From JACQHJ01 sp038063075 (GTDB taxonomy: Bacteria; Patescibacteriota; Microgenomatia; Levybacterales; UBA12049), in NCBI GenBank assembly GCA_038063075.1, contig JBBTVW010000012.1, positions 1 to 41,878 of the forward strand: a DNA stretch of 41,878 nt, written 5' to 3'. The position numbers were made by a program, and so were the translations under genes. Under the pieces are notes generated by a model. The model ran no database searches, was not told the DNA's origin, and was given only the letters and a program-made list of their open reading frames with translations. Below, piece by piece: positions 17,413 through 24,771 of this stretch (positions within the stretch are counted from its first letter, which is position 1; every line of letters starts with the position of its first letter).

Positions 17413-19126
17413 CTAATAATTTTTTATTATTCTCATCATATTCTAGCAAATCTGAGAGATCAATTGCTTTAAACATTACATTACCAAGCTTATCTTTTAC
17501 TAAAAAAACATAATCCAAAGAGGCTGGTATATCATTTGGATGCTCTATTAATAGTATTCTCTTTCTTGACTTTGTTCCATCACGTCTTAAAAGGCTATCA
17601 TTTTCAATAAAGTTTATGTTATCAATCCTATCTACTGAAACCCATCCATCTAAATCATTTTTATAAGCAACATCATTTTTAGATTGATATTTTATAGGAT
17701 CATATTTATTGAAGAATAAAAAGTAAATATATTGCTTTGTATCGTTTAAGTGCCTTGATATATAAATTTCGTCATAATTTTTTTTCTCTTTATTAACTCT
17801 TGTCATTAAATCCTTGTATCCAAATTGAGAAAAAGTTGAGTAATTAGTTTTAAAATATGTTACATAACGAATGTAAAAAGAGACTACGCTAAATGACACT
17901 ATGAAAACTAAAATTAAAATACCTATTTTTTTAATATAAGGATTTTTTAATAAACTAAGTGTTGTAAATAAATAATATAATCCTAATCCACTAATAAGAG
18001 CTATAAAGGGCTGCATAGCAGATGCTCTAGAAAAATTACCGTCACTAGTTAAAGCATCTGGAACTGGAGAAAGTAATAAAAGAAGAATTACAATTAAAGG
18101 TATTTTTGTATTTTTATTTACTTTAATTAAGAAATACAAACCAAAAAGCAAAAATATAATTCCAAACATATAATCAACTCCCCTATTTTCTAAAATTGAA
18201 TATTGAGTTGGGTTTCCATTTATATACAAAAATCCAACGGAGAAGTGTGAAATATAATTCTTAACAAATGTACTTGTAAATACTAAAGGTTTGTTATTGA
18301 TTACTTTACAAAGTGCAGATGGAAAGCTTTCTAAACAACTTCCTCTTTGCATATTTAAATTATCTAAAAGTCCTATACTGTTAACATTTGTTGTTAATCC
18401 AACTTGAGATAATCTTATTGAAGCAGAACTCTTATTTATTAAAACTGGAGCTATTATTAATATAAAAATAAGAAATGGAAAGATAAAGTTCTTAATTTTA
18501 AACTTATTTTTATAAAAATTTTCAAAACAAATTATAAGTAATAATAGAGGAGCTAACAAAAGATACGCAGAGTACGTATAAACACCAACTCCAAGAAGAA
18601 TTGCAGAGATTGAAAGATTTCTTCTTCTTTTTTCTTCACTACTTCTAAAACCAAAAAAAAGAGCAAGTAATGTAAAAAATATTGCCAGGTTTGATTCAAT
18701 TCCAACCCTACTAAGCCCAACCGCCCATGGCATAATTGCAAACATAAGTGAACTAAAAATTGCAATCTTATCATTAAATAGCTTCTTTGTTAAAAAATAT
18801 AAAACTCCAATTGATAATAATCCCGCAAGAGCTGAAATAAATCTAACTGAAAATTCACTAAGGCCAAAGAAGAAAATTGGTATTGTTGTTAGATATCTAT
18901 ATATTGGAGGTGGATAATCCCCAAAGCCTTTAAAGTTAGTAAATGGTAGCAATGTCCCCCACTGATCTTTTCCTGTTAGAAGCATTGAGTAGGAATCATA
19001 TCCTGTATTTGCTTCGTCATTAAAAAGACCTAATGGAATATTTCCTAGTTGATAGAATCTCAAAAAAAATCCTATTGTTAAAATTAAAACTAAAAGTAAA
19101 AAAATTTTGTCTATTTTAAAATTCAT
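17393..19126 (-). CDS. GT39-like membrane glycosyltransferase (tandem copy 1 of 3)
   Basis: The 577-residue protein carries GLFNDEANTGYDSYSM with the Asp-Glu pair, GKDQWGTLLP and FGDYPPPIYRYLT, matching the two downstream genes. About ten helices are followed by a soluble C-terminal domain (FGYKDLMTRV, YIYFLFFNKYDPIKY), again without a final helix. It is the most divergent of the three. It is the first gene of its run: 154 bp of noncoding sequence precede it, with a TATAAT box and an AGGAG ribosome site 9 nt before the ATG, the strongest ribosome site I found in the window. A minus-strand frame at 18553-18774 within it is a shadow. Confidence 0.85.
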   Translation of the reverse strand: MNFKIDKIFLLLVLILTIGFFLRFYQLGNIPLGLFNDEANTGYDSYSMLLTGKDQWGTLLPFTNFKGFGDYPPPIYRYLTTIPIFFFGLSEFSVRFISALAGLLSIGVLYFLTKKLFNDKIAIFSSLMFAIMPWAVGLSRVGIESNLAIFFTLLALFFGFRSSEEKRRRNLSISAILLGVGVYTYSAYLLLAPLLLLIICFENFYKNKFKIKNFIFPFLIFILIIAPVLINKSSASIRLSQVGLTTNVNSIGLLDNLNMQRGSCLESFPSALCKVINNKPLVFTSTFVKNYISHFSVGFLYINGNPTQYSILENRGVDYMFGIIFLLFGLYFLIKVNKNTKIPLIVILLLLLSPVPDALTSDGNFSRASAMQPFIALISGLGLYYLFTTLSLLKNPYIKKIGILILVFIVSFSVVSFYIRYVTYFKTNYSTFSQFGYKDLMTRVNKEKKNYDEIYISRHLNDTKQYIYFLFFNKYDPIKYQSKNDVAYKNDLDGWVSVDRIDNINFIENDSLLRRDGTKSRKRILLIEHPNDIPASLDYVFLVKDKLGNVMFKAIDLSDLLEYDENNKKLLDENIQF

Positions 19127-19280
19127 AAATTATTACTCCTTCTTTATTATATATCTATTTTAATTCTGTAAATTTTATTGAATAAGACATATATATACTT
19201 ATATGAGAGTGCTGGAAGGTTAAATAGAAACACGAAGGATAAAATAGACAGTATACTTAAAATAAAAAAGTTTATTAACA
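19127..19280. other. 154 bp intergenic spacer between two glycan gene runs
   Basis: The spacer is AT-rich with no coding frame. On the minus strand the half next to 19126 holds a TATAAT box and an AGGAG site (listed separately). The other half has a loose direct repeat, CTATTTTATCCTTC followed 20 nt later by CTATTTAACCTTCC, and the word AAGTATA occurs twice. I see no GC-rich hairpin with a T tract, so where the methyltransferase transcript ends is unclear. Confidence 0.6.
19136..19172 (-). promoter_or_regulatory. Promoter-like site and strong Shine-Dalgarno for the GT39 tandem run
   Basis: On the minus strand TTTACA (19167-19172) and TATAAT (19146-19151) are separated by 15 bp. AGGAG (19136-19140) follows, 9 nt before the ATG at 19126. 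The spacing between the boxes is shorter than the ideal 17, so the upstream box is uncertain. The ribosome site is clear. A transcript from here would have a leader of about 18 nt. Confidence 0.5.
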
Positions 19281-19859
19281 TTACTTAATAGCTATAAACC
19301 ACATATTTAATCCTAATTCAAAAAAACCGCTTTTAACATTTCTGAATCCATTTTGTCTTAACATCTCTTCAATTGATTTTCTTTTATGATTATGTTTATG
19401 CTCATGTATTTCCTCTTTACTTATAAGCCCAACATAAGCCATTACATGTAATAATTTATCAGCCCATGGAGCAGGAGTTGTAATAATTAATTTTCCATTA
19501 CTTGTAAGAAGACTCAGAATATTTTTTAATACTGGGTCAAGATTTTCATTATCAATATGTTCAAAAACTGCAAGCATAGTAACGATATCAAAATAATTTT
19601 TAGGTAAATCAATAGACCCTTTTACAAAATCTCCTTTTATTAATTTAATGCCTTTGATATTTGCTGATTCAAGGGAAGGATCAATACCAAACTTTTCCCT
19701 AAACTTGGTATTTTCTAAAAAATAGGGGACTGAACCGCAACCAATATCTAGGATTTTTCCTTCTCGTGTATTACTTCCAATAAGTTCGTTTGCTTTACTA
19801 GCTCTTTTTTTAGCAAGAAATCCTTCCAAAAGTCCTGAGCCTCGGGTGAAATTACTCAT
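19281..19859 (-). CDS. Class I SAM-dependent methyltransferase
   Basis: The protein is 192 residues from the preferred ATG at 19859 (MSNFTRGSGLLEG). An upstream ATG at 19919 would add 20 residues and overlap the GT2 by 50 nt, which seems less likely. The SAM-binding motif is ILDIGCGSVPYF, followed by the acidic ligand region GIDPS and the post-motif DIVTMLAVFEHIDNENLD, then LIITTPAPWADK. The His-rich stretch HEHKHNHKRKS is typical of small methyltransferases found among glycosyltransferase genes. It is the last gene of run 2, 10 nt after a DPM1-like GT2. It may methylate a sugar of the glycan, perhaps to cap the chain. The substrate is not known. Confidence 0.85.
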   Translation of the reverse strand: MSNFTRGSGLLEGFLAKKRASKANELIGSNTREGKILDIGCGSVPYFLENTKFREKFGIDPSLESANIKGIKLIKGDFVKGSIDLPKNYFDIVTMLAVFEHIDNENLDPVLKNILSLLTSNGKLIITTPAPWADKLLHVMAYVGLISKEEIHEHKHNHKRKSIEEMLRQNGFRNVKSGFFELGLNMWFIAIK

Positions 19860-19869
19860 ATTAATTAGT

Positions 19870-20580
19870 TTAGTCTGTAAACCTGTATTTAAAAAGATAC
19901 CAAAAGGCTTTGGTACCATCTTTAAATGCGCTTATTTTCTTTCCTTCATCGTATCCTCTTGGCGTAACTTGAATTGGAATTTCTAAAATCTTATATCCTT
20001 TTTTAAGTAGCTTTGAAGTAATTTCTGGTTCAAACTCAAAACCCTTTGCATTTAACTTAACTCCTTTTAAGGCCGTTCTTGGAAAAAGCTTGTAGCAAGT
20101 TTCCATATCAGTTACCCATTGTCCATATAAAACACTTGTAACTAAGCTTAGAAACCTATTGCCAAAGTAATGCATTAAAAATCTTATGTTTCTTTCTTCA
20201 TTCTTAAAGTTTGGTAACCTCTTAATTCTTGTTCCATAAACTACCTTTGTTTTTTGCTCAAGTATTGGAGCAATTAAGTGCTTTATTAATTTAGGATGAT
20301 ATTCAAGATCAGCATCTTGAATAATAATATAGTCTCCTGTCGAATTTTTAATACCTGTAATTACTGCAGCTCCTTTTCCTTGGTTTTTATCATGAAATAT
20401 TAGCTTAATGTCTTTTGATTTAAAGCTTTTTAATTTTTCTATTGTTCCATCGCTTGATCCATCATCAACTACGATAATTTCTTTCTCAACACCTGGAATT
20501 GGTTCTTTTATAACGCGCTCCAAAACCTCAAGTATCGTAGCTTTCTCATTGTAGACTGGAATAATTATTGATAACTTCAT
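19870..20580 (-). CDS. GT2-family, DPM1-like polyprenyl-phosphate glycosyltransferase
   Basis: The 236-residue protein has the classic dolichyl/polyprenyl-phosphate transferase pattern: LSIIIPVYNEKATI (3-16), IIVVDDGSSDGT (35-46), KNQGKGAAVITG (65-76) and the metal motif DADLEYHP (89-96). This is followed by DMETCYKLFPR and GFEFEPEITSKLLKKGY. No C-terminal helices are present, so it is of the short DPM1 type. It would produce a polyprenyl-phosphate sugar at the inner face for GT-C enzymes. Its ATG overlaps the stop of the previous GT2 by one base (TAATG). The sugar is unknown. Confidence 0.92.
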   Translation of the reverse strand: MKLSIIIPVYNEKATILEVLERVIKEPIPGVEKEIIVVDDGSSDGTIEKLKSFKSKDIKLIFHDKNQGKGAAVITGIKNSTGDYIIIQDADLEYHPKLIKHLIAPILEQKTKVVYGTRIKRLPNFKNEERNIRFLMHYFGNRFLSLVTSVLYGQWVTDMETCYKLFPRTALKGVKLNAKGFEFEPEITSKLLKKGYKILEIPIQVTPRGYDEGKKISAFKDGTKAFWYLFKYRFTD

Positions 20581-21503
20581 TAAATGTATTTTTTAGTAAC
20601 TTCTAGGTCACTTAGAATAAATAATCTTTTGTTATTATATCTTGTTTTAAGTATTTTAGTAAACCTAAAAATTGCACTTAGAAAACCAACGTAGAAAGCA
20701 AAATCTAAACTAAGAATTGTTTTAATAAAATAATAGGGGAGCCATAAAAAATGTTTTAAGACTAGGTTAAAATCTGTTAAATTTGTCCAGACAAAAATAA
20801 ACTGGTTTCGATAAACAATTGATTTTACCTTAAATGGAGAAAACTTCTTTTTAATTACACCCTTTTCATGCTCATGCAGTACAACACTTTTATTTTCAAA
20901 TATCACCTTGTATCCTGATTTTTGAGCTCTGTATGAAAGGTCTATATCTTCCCAGTAAAAGGGGTTATAAAGAGTATTTAAACCTCCTAGTTCTTCCCAA
21001 ATAGATTTTCTAAACATTCCACTTCCCCCACTTACCCAAAGAGTATCGTTTGAATCAACTTCACCTCTACTATGAACTAAAAATCCTCTTTTCCATAAAC
21101 CTGTTCCTCTTCCTCTTAATACAATCTCTCCATTTTTTTCAACACTTTTATCCATACAGCCAACTGCAAACACCTTTGGATCATTAAAATGAGTAAGTAG
21201 TGGTTCTAAGAAGCCTTTCTGAGGTAAAACATCATTATTTAAAAGAAGTATTAATTCTCCCCTAGCCTCTCCTACTCCCCTATCAACAGTTTGCGAAAAT
21301 CCCACATTTTTGGAATTTATAAGTAACTTAACTTTGAGGAATTTCTTTATTACACCAACTGAGTTATCTTCTGATCCATCATCTACTACGATTACTTCAA
21401 TCTCTCCTTTTGTATACTTATCAAGCTCTGTAATAAGCTTTGGAAGATTTTTTAAAATCAACTCTTCTCCATTATAATTTGGAATAACTACGCTTACGTT
21501 CAT
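20580..21503 (-). CDS. GT2-family, rhamnosyltransferase-like glycosyltransferase
   Basis: The 307-residue GT-A enzyme starts VSVVIPNYNGEELILKNL. It has VVDDGSEDNS (39-48), KNVGFSQTVDRGVGEARGE and NNDVLPQKG (89-97), where Asn-Asp-Val replaces Asp-x-Asp, as is usual in rhamnosyltransferase-type GT2 proteins. The acceptor-side motif is PFYWEDIDLSYRAQKSGY. The C-terminus has one or two hydrophobic segments (about 245-285), so it probably sits on the membrane. It lies 2 nt after the YfhO-like gene. It is similar in type to the GT2 at 27839-28750. The sugar cannot be named from sequence. Confidence 0.9.
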   Translation of the reverse strand: MNVSVVIPNYNGEELILKNLPKLITELDKYTKGEIEVIVVDDGSEDNSVGVIKKFLKVKLLINSKNVGFSQTVDRGVGEARGELILLLNNDVLPQKGFLEPLLTHFNDPKVFAVGCMDKSVEKNGEIVLRGRGTGLWKRGFLVHSRGEVDSNDTLWVSGGSGMFRKSIWEELGGLNTLYNPFYWEDIDLSYRAQKSGYKVIFENKSVVLHEHEKGVIKKKFSPFKVKSIVYRNQFIFVWTNLTDFNLVLKHFLWLPYYFIKTILSLDFAFYVGFLSAIFRFTKILKTRYNNKRLFILSDLEVTKKYI

Positions 21504-21505
21504 AT

Positions 21506-23574
21506 CTAAAATAGATTATCATAAAACACGATTTTATGCTCACCTTTTGGCACTAAAATACCTCTAAAATTATAGTCTGTTCTGTATATTTTTGTTTCTC
21601 TTCCATCAATTGTTGCTTTCCAAGTTGGATAAAAACTATCTGTTAATACTAAAAATCCATCACCAATATTACTTGTGCTTATTTCTACTCTATTTTCACT
21701 ATATCTATCAATCTTAGAAGTTCCAATACTTAAATCTTTCTTTGAAATATTTTTATCAAAATTATTAACAACAGCGGTATTTTTAAGTGACAATTTATTT
21801 TCAAATAATAAATCTATTGCCTTTTGATTGTGGTCAACATTAATTATTTTTTGTACAAAAAATGTTCTATCAAAAACCTCCTCGTTTAAATATACCCTTG
21901 TCTCCCCTTCTTGAAAAACTTTTTTAAAACTTGCCTCATTAATATCAACAAAGCTTAAGACATACTTTACTCCCATAAGATCAAAAAAAGGTGAGTTATA
22001 ACTATTTGAATTAATAATTCTATAAAAACCAAATGGGCTTGATATATTTGGATTATCTCTTCCGATTGCTGCCATTAATTGTCCATAATTTTGCAGATAT
22101 AAGGGGTCATATCCATCAACACTTTGAATTTTATAAACTATAGAAAAGTTTGGAGGGAGAATTCTTGAATCTTGCTCCATTACNNNNNNNNNNNNNNNNN
22201 NNNNNNNNNNNNNNNNNNNNNNNNNNNNNNNNNNNNNNNNNNNNNNNNNNNNNNNNNNNNNNNNNNNNNNNNNNNNNNNNNNNCTATAACAAAAACCCAA
22301 AGCCCTGCAAATAGTAATAAAAACACAAAAAGAGTAATTAAGATTTTCTTATGTTTTTTTTCTTTAAGAAATAAATCTAATCCAAATGCAGCTAAAATAC
22401 TTAAGCAAACATCGATAATAAATATCAATCTTGTTGGCTGAGATGTAGATAAAAATGGAATGGAAAGTTTAAAGGGAAAAGCAGATATAAAATTTGGAAG
22501 AGAAAATAATAAAGATACTAGTAATAAGCTCACAAAGAAATAAACATGTTTTTCTCTTTTATAAAGAATTGCAAAAAAGGCAAAAATTAAACTAATTACT
22601 CCAATGTATCCAATAAACTCCCCATAGTTCCAAATTCCATAATAGTTTAGCGTTGCTGGGTTTCCAAAAAAATCAGGAGCAATAAATTGAATTAGATTTT
22701 GAAACGGAATAAACCAACCCTTATCAGTCCAACTTGGAAGATCAGAACTCCTAGCTGACAAAGCAATAAACTGTAGAGTTGGAATCCATTGAACTGCGCT
22801 AACAACTACAAATCCTATGATTGCAAGTATTGGAAAGAGTAATGATTTTAACTTCCTACCATTATCAAACCATCTAAATACTAAATAGATAATTGCCGTA
22901 ACAAATAAGTAAAAAAAGATTTGTAGGTGTCCAGCAAAAAAGGCAAAGGAAAGAGATAGTAGTAAAACTATCATCCATTTAAACTTGCTTAAATCTTCTT
23001 TGAATAATTTATCTATAGAAAGAAAGATAAGCGGAAGCCACGCAGATGTTGCTAATATATTTCCCCACTGCATCCAAGATATGGAAAACCCACAGAAACT
23101 AAATGCCACTGCCCCAAACAAACTTGCTTTTCTATTTAGTTTTAAGTTATCTAAATACAAAAACATTGCCAAAGCAGCTATTAGAGGTTGAATAAAAATA
23201 ATTAAACTCCAAGACAGAGAAAATGGGAGAAAGAAAAATAATGAATTAAATGGAGAAAGAGCGGCAGATTGAAAATTGGCTAAATGTGGTGTTCCTGAAA
23301 AATTATAGGGATTCCAAAGTGGAAGTTGAAAAGTTTTTTCAACATCTATAGTTAACTTTTTCCATGGATATTGTTGTCTAACTGGATCAGTTATTAGGAA
23401 GTTTTTATATGGTATTCCCCTTGGATATTCTTTTGCATAAAAATCTCTAAAAGGATAATAAAGCCCAACTATCGTATCAGATGGAATCGGAATGTTTCCT
23501 TTTATAAATAAATCTTTAAAAAATAAAGAAACAATAATAAAAAGTATTGCTAAAAATAATAATTTAATTTTCAT
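21506..23574 (-). CDS. YfhO-like membrane protein, interrupted by an assembly gap, short C-terminus
   Basis: Two flanks in different frames around a 100-N gap (22184-22283) are the two parts of one protein. The N-terminal part has QQYPWKKLTIDVEK, LPLWNPYNFSGTPHLANFQSA and PDFFGNPATLNYYGIWNYGE. The part after the gap has VDGYDPLYLQNYGQLMAA and the outer module FYPTWKATIDGRE and PKGEHKIVFY. These match the complete YfhO-like gene at 24749-27088. ATG at 23574 is preferred over TTG at 23580. The protein stops at HKIVFYDNLF, where its relatives continue into a last membrane helix, so that helix is absent. YfhO is known from Gram-positive teichoic acid glycosylation. Here the donor and acceptor are unknown. 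Confidence 0.82.
22184..22283. other. Assembly gap of 100 N inside a YfhO-like gene
   Basis: This is a run of exactly 100 undetermined bases. The flanks of the gene are out of frame with each other across 100 bases. Comparison with the paralogue suggests that about 100 residues (some 300 nt) are missing. Confidence 0.98.
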
Positions 23575-24475
23575 TATCAAATATGTTTAATATTTTTTGA
23601 GAAAAAAGGTTAGTAGAAAACTTATGACCACTTATTACAGCCTTATCTGACATCTTCCTAAGTAGACTTGCATTCCTTGTTACTACAAAAGTTTTTTCAA
23701 TAAATTCAATATCACTAGTCCATAAATATCCACTTTCCCCTTCTTTTACAATCTCTTTTTGTCCACCAGCATCAAAAACAACTGGTACTAATCCATTTAT
23801 TTCTGCCTCAACAGTTGTTATGCCAAAATGTTCAGCTTTTTCAGGGAATTTATCCAAATCTTCATTTACTCCTGCTGCATGCCAGTAAATTTTGGAAAGA
23901 GCATATTCTCTCGATAAATCTTTATATGATGCATTTTCTAAAATTTTAATTGGATATTTTCCAATTCTTTTATATAAATTCTTAACCTTTTCTTTATCGA
24001 CATTTAAATAGCTAATTACTAAATGAAACTGATAGTCTCTTAAACCCAAATCACACATTCTCTTAAATGCATCTATCATAAATTCTTGTTTTTTAACACT
24101 TACTTTATTTGGAAAAGTCGCGTATCTACCAACGTTTAAAATAATATTTTGTTTTTTATCAAAATTTACTTTTGGCATTTTTTCTTCTAGGTAGGTAGGA
24201 GGGTGCAAAACGATTGAATCTTTATTAAATTTTTTATCGATATAGCTTTTGGTAAAATTTGAGTTACAAATAATTTTCTTTATTCTTTTTATTTTTTGAC
24301 TCTGAATTAATCCTTTTGCATTTACCCACTCAACTGGAAANNNNNNNNNNNNNNNNNNNNNNNNNNNNNNNNNNNNNNNNNNNNNNNNNNNNNNNNNNNN
24401 NNNNNNNNNNNNNNNNNNNNNNNNNNNNNNNNNNNNNNNNGTATCTAAATACGGATCATATACACCTATCCTCAT
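23564..24475 (-). CDS. GT4-family glycosyltransferase, interrupted by an assembly gap
   Basis: ATG at 24475 gives MRIGVYDPYLD, the standard opening of a GT4 subgroup in which a glycine loop follows at once. Here a 100-N gap (24341-24440) hides that loop. After the gap come FPVEWVNAKGLI, ICNSNFTKSYIDKKF and NVGRYATFPNKVSVKKQEF. The catalytic E-x7-E appears as EHFGITTVE, followed by GLVPVVFDAGGQKEIV. A longer start at 24511 (ATG, 12 more codons) is possible. The shorter one fits the family and a TAGAAT box 7 nt ahead. It is the first gene of run 2. The protein probably works in the cytoplasm. The sugar is unknown. Confidence 0.85.
   Translation of the reverse strand: MRIGVYDPYLDXXXXXXXXXXXXXXXXXXXXXXXXXXXXXXXXXXFPVEWVNAKGLIQSQKIKRIKKIICNSNFTKSYIDKKFNKDSIVLHPPTYLEEKMPKVNFDKKQNIILNVGRYATFPNKVSVKKQEFMIDAFKRMCDLGLRDYQFHLVISYLNVDKEKVKNLYKRIGKYPIKILENASYKDLSREYALSKIYWHAAGVNEDLDKFPEKAEHFGITTVEAEINGLVPVVFDAGGQKEIVKEGESGYLWTSDIEFIEKTFVVTRNASLLRKMSDKAVISGHKFSTNLFSQKILNIFDNEN
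24341..24440. other. Assembly gap of 100 N inside a GT4 gene
   Basis: This is a run of exactly 100 undetermined bases near the 5' end of the GT4 gene. The family normally has more residues between YDPYLD and FPVEWV than 33 codons would allow, so more sequence is probably missing. Confidence 0.98.
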
Positions 24476-24482
24476 TAAGCTT

Positions 24483-24491
24483 ATTCTAGCA
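24483..24491 (-). promoter_or_regulatory. Extended -10 element for the GT4-led run
   Basis: On the minus strand TGCTAGAAT (TG-N-TAGAAT) ends 7 nt before the ATG at 24475. This would place the transcript start within one or two bases of the start codon. No convincing -35 box is seen, as is common with extended -10 elements. A second AT box, TATATT, lies farther upstream and would suit the longer start at 24511. Confidence 0.4.
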
Positions 24492-24505
24492 AGTTTTAGT
24501 CTTGA

Positions 24506-24535
24506 TTGCATATTTAGAGTAAGTTAATATATAAT
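24506..24535 (+). promoter_or_regulatory. Promoter for the DUF5652-like gene
   Basis: On the plus strand TTGCAT (24506-24511) and TATAAT (24530-24535) are 18 bp apart, and the ATG at 24547 follows 11 nt later. The box lies in a symmetric AT stretch shared with the divergent GT4 gene. The transcript would have only a few leader bases and no ribosome site. Confidence 0.45.
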
Positions 24536-24546
24536 TACCTTAATAT

Positions 24547-24771
24547 ATGAACTTTACTGATCTTCCATCGTTATTATTCTTTGGTGTATATCTTTGGTCA
24601 ATATTCTGGAAAGGACTAGCTCTTTGGAGAGCAGCAAACCTAAAACAAAGGAATTGGTTTGTTGGTTTACTTGTATTAAATACTATTGGAATTGCAGAAA
24701 TTGCTTACCTATTCTTTTTTGCCAAAAAGAGAATGACACTTTCAGAACTTAAGTTCTGGGAGAAGAAATAA
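24547..24771 (+). CDS. DUF5652-like small membrane protein
   Basis: The 74-residue protein is the only plus-strand coding gene supported in the window. It has two hydrophobic helices. The first contains FFGVYLWSIFWKGLALWRAA (about 11-30) and the second NWFVGLLVLNTIGIAEIAYL (about 36-55), and the tail is basic (FAKKRMTLSELKFWEKK). The WKG-A-LW-AA start of the loop and the LLxxNTxGIxEIxYLFF helix match DUF5652, a family widespread in Patescibacteria with no known function. Its 3' end overlaps the end of the opposing YfhO-like gene by 23 nt. It splits runs 1 and 2. Nothing ties it to glycan synthesis except position. Confidence 0.8.
   Translation: MNFTDLPSLLFFGVYLWSIFWKGLALWRAANLKQRNWFVGLLVLNTIGIAEIAYLFFFAKKRMTLSELKFWEKK

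Noticed and set aside
21506..23580. Two separate genes for the two YfhO-like pieces
   Set aside because: The two pieces match the start and end of the complete YfhO-like paralogue at 24749-27088. Only the arbitrary gap length puts them in different frames.
24476..24511. Longer N-terminus of the GT4 protein (start at 24511)
   Set aside because: The 12 extra residues precede the standard opening MRIGVYDPYLD and lie over the TG-N-TAGAAT box. The shorter start is the simpler choice, though not proven.
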